Assembly (NCBI RefSeq): GCF_900177685.1 | Contig: NZ_FXAY01000002.1 | Location: 62,001-126,000, forward strand | Source: Agreia pratensis | GTDB taxonomy: Bacteria > Actinomycetota > Actinomycetes > Actinomycetales > Microbacteriaceae | Reading direction: 5' to 3' | DNA length: 64,000 bases | Shown here: one piece after another, positions 42,647 to 54,254 of the stretch | Position numbering within the stretch: the stretch's first letter is position 1 | How the letters are laid out: every line of letters begins with the position of its first letter | Position numbers and translations under genes: made by a program | The notes under the pieces: generated by a model | The model's database searches: none | Seen by the model: the letters and a program-made list of their open reading frames with translations, nothing else | What the model was told of the DNA's origin: nothing

Positions 42647-44833
42647 CTACTCGATGCGCCCCGCGAAGCGGTAGCGGAACCCGTCACCCGAGTCGGCGGT
42701 GACGATCACGTCGTAGTAACCCGAGGCATCCAGGGGCCAGGAGGCGCGCTCGGTCTGGCCGGCTGCGACGGTGACCGACTGCGTGTTCTCGACGAAGTCG
42801 TTCGCTGCGAGGGAGTACGTGACCGGGGCGTCGCCCACGTTCGCGAGCTCGAGCCGCAGCGACCGGCGCTCGCCTCGCACGGGATTGCCCACGACCACAG
42901 GAACAGGACCAACGGCGCCAGCCGCACCAGCAGCGTGAACCGTGCCGGCGAAGCGCCGCAGAAAGCGGTCGGGTCCGTACACGCTGAAGTCGTACGCCCC
43001 GCCGGTCGCCGCCGCATTCCAGACATAGGTCGCCGAGTTGCCCGTGGGCACCGTGAAGGGCGTCGACTCGAACGGCAGGTGCGCGTTGGCGAACACCTGG
43101 TGCGAGAAGCCCTGGTGTCCGGTGTTCTGCATGGTGAGCGTGACCGTGGCGGCGGCCCGGTCGACCTCGACGTTGGCGTGCTGCCGGTATGGAAGCGGCC
43201 GGTGCTGGGCCGTGCCGGCATCCTGCACCGGCATTGTCTGCGCGCCGATGGCGGGCTCGCGAATGTCGGGCTTCGCCATGTCGGCGTCTGCGGCGGCGAC
43301 GAGCTTTTGCGTGACGCTCAGCGGCGGCACCTCGGAGGCGGTCGGCAGCGAGAAGTCGGGGTTGGCGAAGTCGAAGCACGAGGTGAGGTCGCCCGAGATG
43401 GTGCGCCGCCACGACGAGATGTTGGGCTCGTGCACGCCCGTCCAGGTTTCGAGAAACCGGATGACTGACGTGTGGTCGAACACCTGCGAGTTGACCCAAC
43501 CGCCGCGGCTCCAGGGCGAGACCAGGGTGAGGGGCACCCGGGTGCCGTAGCCGATCGGCAGGCCATCCACGTATTCGCCGGCCGTGCCGGGCTCGGCGAG
43601 CGGGGGCAGCATGTGGTCGAAGTAGCCGTCGTTCTCGTCAAAGTTGAGAATGAGCACGGTGCTCGCCCAGGTGTCGGGGTTGCTCATCAGCGCCTGCACG
43701 ACGGCGTTCGTGTAGTGCGCTCCGTAGTCGGGGCTCGCGGCCGGGTGCTCGCTGTAGCCGTAGGGAGCGACGACATACGAGACCGCGGGCAGGGTGTTCG
43801 AGGCCGCGTCTTTGCCGAACTCGCTGAGCAGGTAGGTGACGTCGAGCCCCTTACCCGAGTCGGGCAGCCAGCCGTCGTTCAGTCCGCCGCGCAGGGCGAG
43901 GTCGCGCACTGCTGGGTCTTTCGAGGCGAGTGCATCGTGGTAGCTCTGGAATAGCCAGAGGGGGTTGTCGCCGTAGTCGCCCACGTAGGGGTGGGTGCCG
44001 TCGTCGCCGATCTCGTTGTTGGCGTAGGTCTTAAAGGTGACGCCGGCCTTCTGCAGCCGCTCGGGGTAGGTGCCCCAGGTGAAGACGGGCTTGTAGTCGT
44101 CGGGGTTGTCGGTGGCGGGGCCGCCGTGGTCGCCCTCGGGGTTGATGGTGCCCGTCCACTGGTAGAGGCGGTTCGGGGTCGTCGGGCCGATCACCGAGCA
44201 GTGATAGTGGTCGGCGATCGTGAACGACGAGGCGAGCGCGTGGTGAAACGGCAGGTCTTCCTGGGTGAAGTAGCCCATGGTCTGCTGGCTCTTGGCCGCG
44301 ACCCAGTTGTTCCAGGCGCCCTTGTTCCAGGCGGTGTGGCCGCCGCCCCACGAGTGGTCGAGGCCGCCGGCGTTCTGCGCGTTGTAGTGCGTGCTGTCGA
44401 GGGGGAACGGCAGCATCACCCCGCCATCCGGCCGAGTCGCATCGGGTTGGGCGAACGCGTTGCCGCCGCCCGGATACTCCACCATCTGCTTGTCGCCGAA
44501 GCCGCGAACGCCGCGCAGGGTGCCGTAGTAGTGATCGAACGAGCGGTTCTCCTGCATCAAGATCACCACGTGCTTCACGTCGTTGATCGACTTGGTCGCC
44601 CCGGCCTTGGCGCTGGTCGCGAGACCGGATGCGGCTGCCGCCCTCTCGCCGAACGCTCCCGGCCCGGATGCGGCAGCGACCCCCGCAAGAATGGCGGCGG
44701 CCCCGCCCAGGAGGATGGTGCGCCGACTCAGACCGGGCTGCACATCGGCGTGATACGCCTTGGACTTGTCGAGGGGAGGCGCCGCGTTCAGCGTGACGTC
44801 GGGGGCGTTCTTTTCGGGCTTGCTCGAACTCAT
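42647..44833 (-). CDS. Phosphocholine-specific phospholipase C, TAT-exported
   Basis: A 728-residue secreted hydrolase. LSRRTILLGGAAA is a twin-arginine signal; the mature phosphoesterase core opens VILMQENRSFDHYYGTLRG and includes NFDENDGYFDHM, both metal-binding signatures of the phospholipase C/acid phosphatase family. The C-terminal 200 residues contain two DUF756-type beta domains found only in phosphocholine-preferring enzymes. It hydrolyses phosphatidylcholine or related lipids outside the cell. The ATG at 44833 is chosen because the sequence before it is non-coding in style. Metal set not predictable. Confidence 0.93.
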   Translation of the reverse strand: MSSSKPEKNAPDVTLNAAPPLDKSKAYHADVQPGLSRRTILLGGAAAILAGVAAASGPGAFGERAAAASGLATSAKAGATKSINDVKHVVILMQENRSFDHYYGTLRGVRGFGDKQMVEYPGGGNAFAQPDATRPDGGVMLPFPLDSTHYNAQNAGGLDHSWGGGHTAWNKGAWNNWVAAKSQQTMGYFTQEDLPFHHALASSFTIADHYHCSVIGPTTPNRLYQWTGTINPEGDHGGPATDNPDDYKPVFTWGTYPERLQKAGVTFKTYANNEIGDDGTHPYVGDYGDNPLWLFQSYHDALASKDPAVRDLALRGGLNDGWLPDSGKGLDVTYLLSEFGKDAASNTLPAVSYVVAPYGYSEHPAASPDYGAHYTNAVVQALMSNPDTWASTVLILNFDENDGYFDHMLPPLAEPGTAGEYVDGLPIGYGTRVPLTLVSPWSRGGWVNSQVFDHTSVIRFLETWTGVHEPNISSWRRTISGDLTSCFDFANPDFSLPTASEVPPLSVTQKLVAAADADMAKPDIREPAIGAQTMPVQDAGTAQHRPLPYRQHANVEVDRAAATVTLTMQNTGHQGFSHQVFANAHLPFESTPFTVPTGNSATYVWNAAATGGAYDFSVYGPDRFLRRFAGTVHAAGAAGAVGPVPVVVGNPVRGERRSLRLELANVGDAPVTYSLAANDFVENTQSVTVAAGQTERASWPLDASGYYDVIVTADSGDGFRYRFAGRIE

Positions 44834-45123
44834 GGTGCGCGTTTCTGCTTTCGGGTAGGCAGTAGTGCTTCTAGGGGCGCCGGCGGTCGCGGGCAACATG
44901 CCGCCGGCGTGCGTCTCCGCTGGGTGACGGAAGGGAATGACGCGTAAAGCCTCCGCCCGAGAGGTGGACGGTCTGTGGCTGTTGCCTAGCGCACGGGCAA
45001 ACGCGTTTTGAATTACTGGACTGGGTCTACTAATGGTTCAGCGATGCTCGCGAGCGCTTCACTGGCCACGATGGGCTGCGATATTGGGCATTCGCGGAAT
45101 CCTCGTGCCAGTTTTGGAACCAG
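44834..45123. other. Intergenic region between phospholipase C and toxin-antitoxin genes
   Basis: No gene supported in about 290 bp. On the minus side, GTCATTCCC and GTCACCC repeats (about 44928-44945) look only vaguely like PHO boxes. Confidence 0.5.
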
Positions 45124-45143
45124 TGGTACCATATTTGGTACGA
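45124..45143. promoter_or_regulatory. Operator of the YefM/YoeB operon
   Basis: TGGTACCA (45124-45131) and TGGTACGA (45136-45143) are spaced 12 bp centre to centre. Twin short palindromes right before the antitoxin gene are the normal YefM autoregulation layout. Confidence 0.6.
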
Positions 45144-45156
45144 CTAAGGAGAAGTC

Positions 45157-45405
45157 ATGGCCATCACAACAAGCGAGGCTCGTCGCGATCTGTTCGGACT
45201 AATCGAGCGCGTCAACCTCGATCACACCGAAGTTGAGATCACGTCGAAGCGCGGTTCTGCGGTTCTGATGTCGAAAGACGAGTACGACGCTCTCGTCGAG
45301 ACCAGCTACTTGTTGAGGTCTCCAAAGAATGCTCGTCGTCTGTTGAGTGCATTGGAGCAGGCGCGGTCGGGTGGCGTTGAGGAACGCGAGCTTCTCGAGT
45401 CGTGA
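45157..45405 (+). CDS. yefM: YefM/Phd-type antitoxin
   Basis: An 82-residue antitoxin: ITTSEARRDLFGLIERVN (DNA-binding N-terminal half) and EITSKRGSAVLMSKDEYDAL, then a flexible ALEQARSGGVEERELLES tail that binds the toxin. AAGGAGAAG precedes the ATG. It neutralises the YoeB toxin and represses the operon through the twin palindrome upstream. The stop overlaps the toxin start (GTGA). Confidence 0.9.
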   Translation: MAITTSEARRDLFGLIERVNLDHTEVEITSKRGSAVLMSKDEYDALVETSYLLRSPKNARRLLSALEQARSGGVEERELLES

Positions 45406-45668
45406 GTGCTCGACGCATTTGCTGGACTGCGGAGGGGTGGGAGGACTACGTCTACTGGCAGAACCAGGATCGAAAAGTTCTCAAGCGCATTAACCTACTT
45501 ATCGCTGACATCGTTCGCGATGATCCATTCGAAGGCATCGGCAAGCCCGAGGCTCTCAAGCACGCTCTGGCCGGCGCATGGTCCAGGCGAATCGACGAGG
45601 CGAACAGACTGGTCTACGTCGCGAGCGATGATCAGGTAACGATTCTTCAGGCGCGATACCACTACTGA
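45402..45668 (+). CDS. yoeB: YoeB/Txe-type mRNA endonuclease toxin
   Basis: An 88-residue RelE-fold toxin. KPEALKHALAGAWSRRIDEANRLVY and the C-terminal ILQARYHY match YoeB (catalytic Glu, Arg and the penultimate His in YHY). It cleaves mRNA on the ribosome when free of the antitoxin. GTG start overlaps the antitoxin stop, so the toxin is made after the antitoxin. Confidence 0.92.
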   Translation: MSARRICWTAEGWEDYVYWQNQDRKVLKRINLLIADIVRDDPFEGIGKPEALKHALAGAWSRRIDEANRLVYVASDDQVTILQARYHY

Positions 45669-45737
45669 ACCAGGGCGAAAGCGGGGCGTCGATCTCGCCA
45701 AATCGTTGCTTGAACGGACGACCTCGCTGGGCTTCGG

Positions 45738-45894
45738 TCAGCGGCTGCTGAGGTCGTATGGCTTCACCGAGGAGTCGACTGTCGTCAGATATCCGCCGTC
45801 TGAGAGATCTGAGGGAACCGTGATCGTGCGCGTCACCGAGGGCTTCGAGCTCGAGGTGTCGATCTGCGTGATCTGGCCTTCGCCGCCGCGGGTC
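45738..45894 (-). pseudogene. Duplicated 3' end of the propeller lipoprotein gene
   Basis: About 157 bp nearly identical (roughly 93 percent by eye) to 47066-47222. It encodes TRGGEGQITQIDTSSS..VTRTITVPSDLSDGGYLTTVDS..VKPYDL and the stop, but no start or upstream part. It is a segmental duplication of the C-terminus, separated from its parent by the gene at 45968-46840. Confidence 0.85.
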
Positions 45895-45918
45895 CGAGTC
45901 GACAGGCGGGTGCTGCAA

Positions 45919-45958
45919 CGCAAGAGACCCTCGGAGCGCGGTCCGAGGGTCTCTTGCG
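45919..45958. terminator. Strong hairpin terminator
   Basis: CGCAAGAGACCCTCGGA faces TCCGAGGGTCTCTTGCG: 17-bp perfect arms with a 6-base loop. It lies 10 bp after the DUF4352-type gene stop (45968) and ends its transcript. Confidence 0.85.
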
Positions 45959-45967
45959 GATGGGTTG

Positions 45968-46840
45968 TTACGGGCTGACGAAAATGTCGTCTGCGAGCAT
46001 TCCCGGCCTGACCCGGATGAGCGCGGTCTCGCCATCCGGAATCACGAAGGCGGCAGAACCAGTCGCGGACGCGCCCGTAAAAAGTTCGCCGAGGCCGATG
46101 CTGTCGTTTAGTACAACGAGAGCGTCGTAGCCGTTGATCACGTTCCCCGAACCGGTGACCATATCCACACCCACTTCGACTGCATAGGCGGAGTCCTCGC
46201 CGGTGTAGGTCACGGTGTAATTGACGATCCCGTAGTGTGAGCCGGCAGGGGCCACTTCGTTGAATTGGTTCGCTTCGGCGACAACGGCAGCGCCATCTGG
46301 GTTGAACGAGTTGATCACGATGGTCCAGTCGTCACCCGTTATAACTGAGCCGACCGCAACGGGGCTCTCACGTGTGCCCGCTTCACCAGCCGGCTCCTGC
46401 TTCGCGTCCTCTGCTTGGGCTTCGTCTGCCGGAGCTTGGCTCGAGGAAGCCGGTTCGTCGATGGTGACGTTCTTATCGCCGAATGCGTCGTTGAATGAGG
46501 TAGCCACTACCGCAAAGAAAACTACGAAAGCGACGATCGTGCCGACGACGGAGATGATCAGTCCGGCGATCCCCAGCCCCTTTCCTGTTCCTTTGAGAAA
46601 AAGCGAAACGATGGCGAGGATGAACGCGATCGGCAGCAGGATCCAGCCAACGATGAGTGCGCCGGGGATGCAGGAAAATATGAACCCGACGATTGAGGCG
46701 ATGAAGGCCACGAGGGCGAGTATGTTGCGGCCGGGACTTGGTCGATGTCCCGGCTGGAGGTAAGGGTTCTCTGGTTGCTGTGGTTGTGCATAGGTGGGCG
46801 GGTTCTGCTGCGAGCCCACCCCTGGTTCTTGGTATGTCAT
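45968..46840 (-). CDS. Membrane-anchored DUF4352-type protein with a DUF4190-like head
   Basis: A 290-residue protein. N-terminal Pro/Gln-rich TYQEPGVGSQQNPP, then three hydrophobic stretches (about 40-115; ILALVAFIASIVGFIFSCIPG) as in DUF4190, a Glu/Ala-rich linker and a C-terminal extracellular beta domain (SVITGDDWTIVINSF, GIVNYTVTYTGED), the DUF4352 pattern. The ATG at 46840 is preferred because the domain start fits; an upstream in-frame ATG at 46885 exists but neither has a clear ribosome site. Function unknown, likely extracytoplasmic sensing or antigen-like. Confidence 0.75.
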   Translation of the reverse strand: MTYQEPGVGSQQNPPTYAQPQQPENPYLQPGHRPSPGRNILALVAFIASIVGFIFSCIPGALIVGWILLPIAFILAIVSLFLKGTGKGLGIAGLIISVVGTIVAFVVFFAVVATSFNDAFGDKNVTIDEPASSSQAPADEAQAEDAKQEPAGEAGTRESPVAVGSVITGDDWTIVINSFNPDGAAVVAEANQFNEVAPAGSHYGIVNYTVTYTGEDSAYAVEVGVDMVTGSGNVINGYDALVVLNDSIGLGELFTGASATGSAAFVIPDGETALIRVRPGMLADDIFVSP

Positions 46841-47065
46841 GATCGCTGAGCCTGGCAGACGTGACAGTTCCTCGTAATTCCCCATTCAGGGGGACTGGTG
46901 AATATTTTGGGGACACCAAGTGCCAAAGATGTGCAACTGAGGGGTGGAGCGGTCCGTATTCCTAGGGCGCCAAGGTGCGATGTCGCCCGGCGGCCCAAAA
47001 GAAACTCGCCCGTGAGCGATGTGACAGTGTTGACCGCGCTCTTCGAGAGGCAGGTTGATATCCGA

Positions 47066-48415
47066 TCAGCGGCCGCTGAGGTCGTAGGGCTTCACCGCGG
47101 AGTCGACGGTCGTCAGATATCCGCCGTCTGAGAGATCTGAGGGAACCGTGATCGTGCGCGTCACCGAGGGCATCGAGCTCGAGGTGTCGATCTGCGTGAT
47201 CTGGCCCTCGCCGCCGCGGGTCACGAAGACGCTGTTGCCGTCGTCGGTGGCTGCGGTGAAACGAACGGATGCCTTCGTCGCCGGCTGGCCGACGACGGGT
47301 CCGTTCTTGAGGGGGTCGAGCGCCACCGTCGTCTGCTCTCCGTTGAAGGCGCCGTCGTCGCCCTTCTTCACGAGCACGAGCGAATCGCCGGAGCCCGAGG
47401 TGAGCGCCACGGCGGCGAACTGTGGCGTGACGGCGACGCGGGTGAACGTGCCGTTGCCCAGGCTCACCGAGGTCAGCTTGCCGGATGTCGTGGATGCACT
47501 CGTGAGGTAGGCGGGAATGGTGTCCCACCCGGCGTCTTTCTCTGTGGCGCCGGCCTGCGCGCCCACGGCGGTCGCGCCATCCGGTGCCATGCGCGGCCGG
47601 TAGCTCTCGACGCTCGCCTGCGGGTACGACGAGAACTGGGAGTCGGTGAATCCGGTGTCGGTGACGCCGACGGTCTGTACCCCGGTGGCGAGATCGGAGC
47701 CGATCACGGTTCCGTCGGAATTCACGATGGGGCCGTGGGGGTAGGCGTTGAGCGGAGTCGTGGCGACGGGGGTCGGATGCATGTCGCCGCCCATGATCGC
47801 CGACACGGAGTAGGCGTCGAGGTGGCCGCCGGCGGTGACGACGAGGCGCAGCGGATCGCCGACCAAGAAGGTCTCGACCTCTTCGGTTCCGGTCTCGCCC
47901 GTGGTGGCGAGCGTCACCTCGGAGGTGGTGATGTCGGCCGTCTGCTCGGTGTCTTTCTCGAGGTCGACCACGGTGACGCGCTGATCGGTGGAGTCGTCGA
48001 AGTCGGAGCCAATGGCGACGTAGCGCCGGCTCGTGTCGGTCGAGAGCCAGCCGGCACGCTTCCAGCGCCCGTCGTCATTAGGGATCGCGTAGTGCTGATC
48101 GATGGTGGCTTTGCCGCTCGAGTCGATGGAGAGGATGTCTAGCTGAGGCTTGGACTCGTCCATTAACGCGATCCGCCCGCCGCCGAGTTGCACGGAGCCC
48201 GCGTGGGTGCCCAGGGTGATGCCGTTCAGGGTGTCGGTGTTCTCGCCCGTGATGGCGTTGTTGATGTAGAGCTCTTTTGCCGTGGCATCGGCGGTGACGA
48301 GCCAGCTGTGATTGGCCGGGGTTGGGGGAGTGGCTGACGTCGTCGTGGTGCAGCCGGAGAGAAGGAGAAGGGAAGTGGCGGCGAGGGCGGGGTAGAGAAG
48401 GGGGCGTGCGGGCAT
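47066..48415 (-). CDS. Beta-propeller lipoprotein
   Basis: A 449-residue secreted lipoprotein: LLLLSGCTTTT is the signal and lipobox. The mature protein is built of repeating beta segments (GGRIALMDESKPQLDIL, RRYVAIGSDFDDSTDQRVTVVDLEKD, HGPIVNSDGTVIGSDL), a seven-bladed WD40-like propeller. Some actinobacterial propeller lipoproteins are annotated as AztD zinc chaperones; a Zur-like half site upstream (48458-48472) is consistent but not proof. The 3' end is duplicated at 45738-45894. Confidence 0.78.
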   Translation of the reverse strand: MPARPLLYPALAATSLLLLSGCTTTTSATPPTPANHSWLVTADATAKELYINNAITGENTDTLNGITLGTHAGSVQLGGGRIALMDESKPQLDILSIDSSGKATIDQHYAIPNDDGRWKRAGWLSTDTSRRYVAIGSDFDDSTDQRVTVVDLEKDTEQTADITTSEVTLATTGETGTEEVETFLVGDPLRLVVTAGGHLDAYSVSAIMGGDMHPTPVATTPLNAYPHGPIVNSDGTVIGSDLATGVQTVGVTDTGFTDSQFSSYPQASVESYRPRMAPDGATAVGAQAGATEKDAGWDTIPAYLTSASTTSGKLTSVSLGNGTFTRVAVTPQFAAVALTSGSGDSLVLVKKGDDGAFNGEQTTVALDPLKNGPVVGQPATKASVRFTAATDDGNSVFVTRGGEGQITQIDTSSSMPSVTRTITVPSDLSDGGYLTTVDSAVKPYDLSGR

Positions 48416-48457
48416 GGTGATCCTTGCAAGTCGTCGGGAAGCGGGATCTGAGCTTAT

Positions 48458-48472
48458 CGATAAGGGTTCTCA
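48458..48472 (-). promoter_or_regulatory. Imperfect Zur-like site upstream of the propeller lipoprotein
   Basis: Minus strand TGAGAACCCTTATCG matches TGAnAAnnnTTnTCA at all but the last base, 43-57 bp before the ATG. It overlaps a perfect CTTATCGATAAG palindrome (48453-48464), so another regulator is equally possible. Confidence 0.35.
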
Positions 48473-48481
48473 ATAAACGAA

Positions 48482-48640
48482 TTAGAGGCGCTCGGCTGAC
48501 CAGGGCGCGCGCTTACCGTCCCAAGACCAGAGGGCTCCTGTGGGCCCGTCGTCGGGCAGCAATGCGAGACGAACTGAGCCCTTTGCGGCCTCGGTAGAAT
48601 CGCCCCCGACGCTCATGCCGGTGACGAGGTTCGTGCGCCG
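48482..48640 (-). pseudogene. C-terminal remnant of an SDR gene
   Basis: Minus strand reads RTNLVTGMSVGGDSTEAAKG then VRLALLPDDGPTGALWS and ends near the stop at 48482. The last stretch is the typical C-terminus of classical SDR enzymes (LPDDGPTG). No Rossmann N-terminal part exists upstream, because the sequence switches to a plus-strand TetR remnant. Confidence 0.7.
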
Positions 48641-48649
48641 CAGCCGCGG

Positions 48650-48991
48650 CGCCAGCGCATTGACCACGCAGATCACCCTGAGCTGGGCCGCCTGTTGCAA
48701 TGGGAGGGGCTGCAAGGAGGACCGGCTGCCGACATCGTCGGGCGAACAACTCACTATCGCGAGAAGGTGGCGCGTTTCGCCGCTGCCCACCGCGACGGAC
48801 TGCTCGATCGCGGACTCGATCCCGGCCACCTTGTCTTCGCCACGATCGCGCTGGCCGCCTGGTGGCAAACAGTGCCGCAGCTGGCCGAGATGATCACGAA
48901 TGCGCCCACCGGTGACACGAAGGAAAGCGCCCGCCGCCGCGAGTTCGTTGTCGAGGCGGCTCGACGCCTCGCGGCGCCGCGAAGCCGGTAG
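48650..48991 (+). pseudogene. C-terminal remnant of a TetR gene
   Basis: Plus strand reads RIDHADHPELGRLLQWEG, then HYREKVARFAAAHRDGLL, IALAAWWQTVPQLAEMI and ends REFVVEAARRLAAPRSR, the ligand-domain end of a TetR/AcrR protein. No HTH part precedes it. Back-to-back with the SDR remnant: a divergent pair lost its centre by deletion. Confidence 0.75.
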
Positions 48992-49009
48992 CGCGGCGTG
49001 CTGAATCGG

Positions 49010-49072
49010 GCGGCTACTCGGTCAGCGCAGCCCGCGCCGATTGAGTAGTCGCGCGACGAAGGAACCGACGTG
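49010..49072. repeat. Rearranged Microbacteriaceae repeat fragment, family C
   Basis: CGGCTACTCGGTCAGCG (right arm) is followed by CCGATTGAGTAGTCGCGCG (left arm), the reverse of the normal order, suggesting recombination between two copies. It borders the truncated membrane-protein pseudogene. Confidence 0.7.
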
Positions 49073-49084
49073 GTAAAAAGGCGC

Positions 49085-49220
49085 GTTGGGTTTCCCGCCG
49101 CTGCGATCGCGACGGCGTTGTCGAACCAATGGGGCTCTGGCCGCTGCGTTCTTGGCCGCCTCAGCGGCCCTCTTTGTGCTTGCTGTGCGGGCACATCGAG
49201 AGGGCTCTGCTAGAACCTGA
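49085..49220 (+). pseudogene. Truncated, frameshifted copy of the small membrane protein
   Basis: Reads VGFPAAAIATALSNQW, then after a shift in GGGGCTCTGG continues LAAAFLAASAALFVLAVRA to the end HREGSART and TGA. Compare the intact gene at 21680-21844 (VGFLVAAIATALSNQW, RKGSART). It lacks the first 10 or so codons, where a family C repeat fragment now lies. Confidence 0.85.
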
Positions 49221-49438
49221 CGCTCCCTGTCTTATCCTCGCTGATCGAGTCCGGTCACAACCGCTGAACAACGCGGCCCCTCCGAACTCCTCAATCTCCT
49301 GCGCCCGTTTTCTGACCACGTTGAAAGGTCGGCTCACCGGTGGCCAGGATGACATATTCACCTGCCTGCGGATCAGTCGCCTCGCTCGTCTTACCGGAGG
49401 GCAACGGTAGACGAGCTATTGGACAGCGCAAAAGGTTC

Positions 49439-49905
49439 TTAGTTGGACTGACCTGGAATTTCTTTGGCTGTCATGAGCGCCTGGACGGGTGGAACCTGCA
49501 CGCGAGCATCCTGGTTCGCTTCATCGACGATGACGACGACCGCACACAGTTCTGCGCCGCGGGCCGAGACGAGCTGCGCCGAGGCCAGGCTCTGGCGGTC
49601 GGTCTCGGTCCAGTCGTCGATCAACACGACACGCTGGTCCGGCCGTATGAGATCTCGCCGGGCCGAGAGCGCCTCCGTGTTGCATTTGTAATCCGGCGGA
49701 TCACGTCACCCGGAAAAATCTGGAGTTTTTTGCGCACAGGGACGAAGCCGATGCCGAGGGTGGCGGCGACGGCCCGCGCCCGAACAAAGCCGTTTGCCTC
49801 GATGCCGAGAATGACGTCTGGTCGTGAGGGGCGGAACAGCTCGGCGAGATCCACCATGATCGCGTTCAGCGACGGCGGCTCTGCGAGCATTGCCCAGGAG
49901 TTGGC
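49439..49905 (-). pseudogene. Frameshifted phosphoribosyltransferase
   Basis: Upstream frame: INGDANSWAMLAEPPSLNAI, DVILGIEANGFVRARAVAA and GFVPVRKKLQIFPGDVIR. After a one-base shift near 49695-49715 it continues DYKCNTEALSARRDLI, VVLIDDWTETDRQSLA and VVVIVDEANQDARV. VPVRKK and VLIDDWTETG-like strings are the PRPP-binding signature of adenine-type PRTases. An in-frame TAA sits just before INGDAN, so the N-terminus is also doubtful. Confidence 0.75.
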
Positions 49906-50046
49906 GTCGCCATTGATTTAGCTGAACTGCTTCAACCCGTGGCGACGTGCGGAGGTCGCTTCAGGGTTGGCTCATCCGTCCACAGCAGTTAGTGCCGTCT
50001 AACGGCACTGCGGAGGTGACGGTCGACGGCACACCAAGGGTGCGCC

Positions 50047-52586
<2,540 letters not shown>

Positions 52587-52590
<4 letters not shown>

Positions 52591-54254
52591 ACGAGCATCT
52601 CACCGGGCGTTTCGGTTACGCCAGAATCGTCAGGATGCGCAGCTACTTGTGACTCAAGGAAGGCAACCTCGGCGGGGGTAAGAGCATACCGAGCATAAAG
52701 TTTCTCGTCAGTCCATTCCTCATCCAGGTTGAGATCAGGAACAAACCCGTAGACCCCCTTCGCGGCATCTTGGGTCGGCTTCCGCAGCGACACTAGGAAG
52801 CGAACGAACCGAGTGCGGAGGTAGGAGGCGTAGGCCTCGGCCTCTGCCTCAGATTGGAAATGGCCAGCGACCAAGTAGGTCTCCGTACATGCCGTGCCTG
52901 GCCCTGCAACAATCGGTTTGCTGAGAAATTTGGTTTCAATGGCGGCACTGGTTCCCTGAACGCGCGTCATGAGAACTTTCCACTCATCTACCCAAGATGC
53001 GTTACTGGGAAGATCTCCGCGCTCAATCCAAGCGATTCGCTGATTGGCGAATAGCTTCACGGGCTGCCTCAGGTCCGTTTGCGACGCATTTCCCATGAAG
53101 TTTGTCGCGAGACCGAAGGGTTTACGGCTGGACACACGCTTCTCTAGGGTTGACTCTTTCTTCGCCCGGACCTTTTCAAGGATTGGGACTGCTTCGTTTC
53201 GGCGCACTAGTACATCGAAGTTATCAAGATAGCGATCTGCCGGCTCGCCGAGTGGCTTTCCATCCCACATCGTCTGAACGGTACATGGCCCATCGAAATC
53301 ACGTTCCCACAGAAAGTACGAGATCCCCCCGCGGATCTTCACTCCTGGAAAAGCTTCGTATAGTTTCGGGTAGTCAACGATGCTTCGCATGCGGTGATCG
53401 CTGAGCATCCGCTCTCGATAATCATCGAGGCCCTTACCGCCCGCGAACCAGCGCGATGGAGTAACGAAAACGGCGTAACGCGGATCGAGGGCAAGGGCCT
53501 TCTCCACGAAAAGTTGATAAATCGGGGCTGCGCTGGTGCCAAATCCGCCGTCGCTGAGTTGGTAGGGCGGGTTTCCTATGATCACGTCAAAATGCATTTC
53601 GGCTCCAAACAGCTGCGCAATCAGCGCTCTGATGTCGTTCGTATGGATAAAGGCATAAGCATGAGTTTCAAGTTCCTCACCGCGCCCGTACTCTGCCTCG
53701 CCGGCACCGCAGAACTTGCAGCGACCCGTTCCCTCAAGCGAGACCGTGATGCCGCGATTCTCAGTCGGATGAGCGCGCCGCTCGATCTTGCGTCCCACCC
53801 AAGTGTGCTCGATGCGTTCGAACCAGATGTTGCCGTCCTCAGTGGTCAACGACTTGGCGATGGAATGCTCACCATTCGCCCACTTTGAGCAGTAGAGACT
53901 GCGACGAGCAAGCATCGAGGTCAGCTGGGTAATGCCGATACCGAAAACCTGTCTCGACAAAATGTGATCGACACGTTCCGTGAGATCTGGAATGGCGCTC
54001 GCTAAGCCGAGCGTCAGCCGAGCAGTGATCTCTCGGAGGAATACGCCTGATTTTGTGAACGGGTCAAGGAAAGTCACATTTGGGTCAGCCCAGATGCTTG
54101 AGCCTTCGTTCGATTCGGACCAGGCCCTCTCTATTTCGTCGAGCATCCTGTTCGCGAACTCTGGGGGCGTGAAGACCTCGTCATTTGAGAGGTTCGCAAT
54201 ACAGGTGAGTACGTCTGGGTTTCTTCCTCGGATCGTGAAGACGTCCTTGCTCAT
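52587..54254 (-). CDS. Eco57I-type N6-adenine DNA methylase
   Basis: A 555-residue class I methylase. Motif I is VTFLDPFTKSGVFL, motif IV IIGNPPYQLSDGGFGTSA; the C-terminal part is a target-recognition-like region ending EWTDEKLYARYALTPAEV. A CxxC..C cluster is visible (GRCKFCGAG). It overlaps both neighbours by ATGA, so all three are made together. Family members modify adenine in an asymmetric site. The NPPY motif is present, so it is probably active. Confidence 0.87.

Noticed and set aside
42344-42687. Short minus-strand frames reading IHSSHNAL..
   Set aside because: They come from the 62-bp repeat; the same peptide is read from the other copy, and no ribosome site or coding style is present.
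44928-44945. PHO-box-like GTCATTC / GTCACCC upstream of phospholipase C
   Set aside because: Spacing is 13 bp rather than 11 and the match to GTTCACC is weak.
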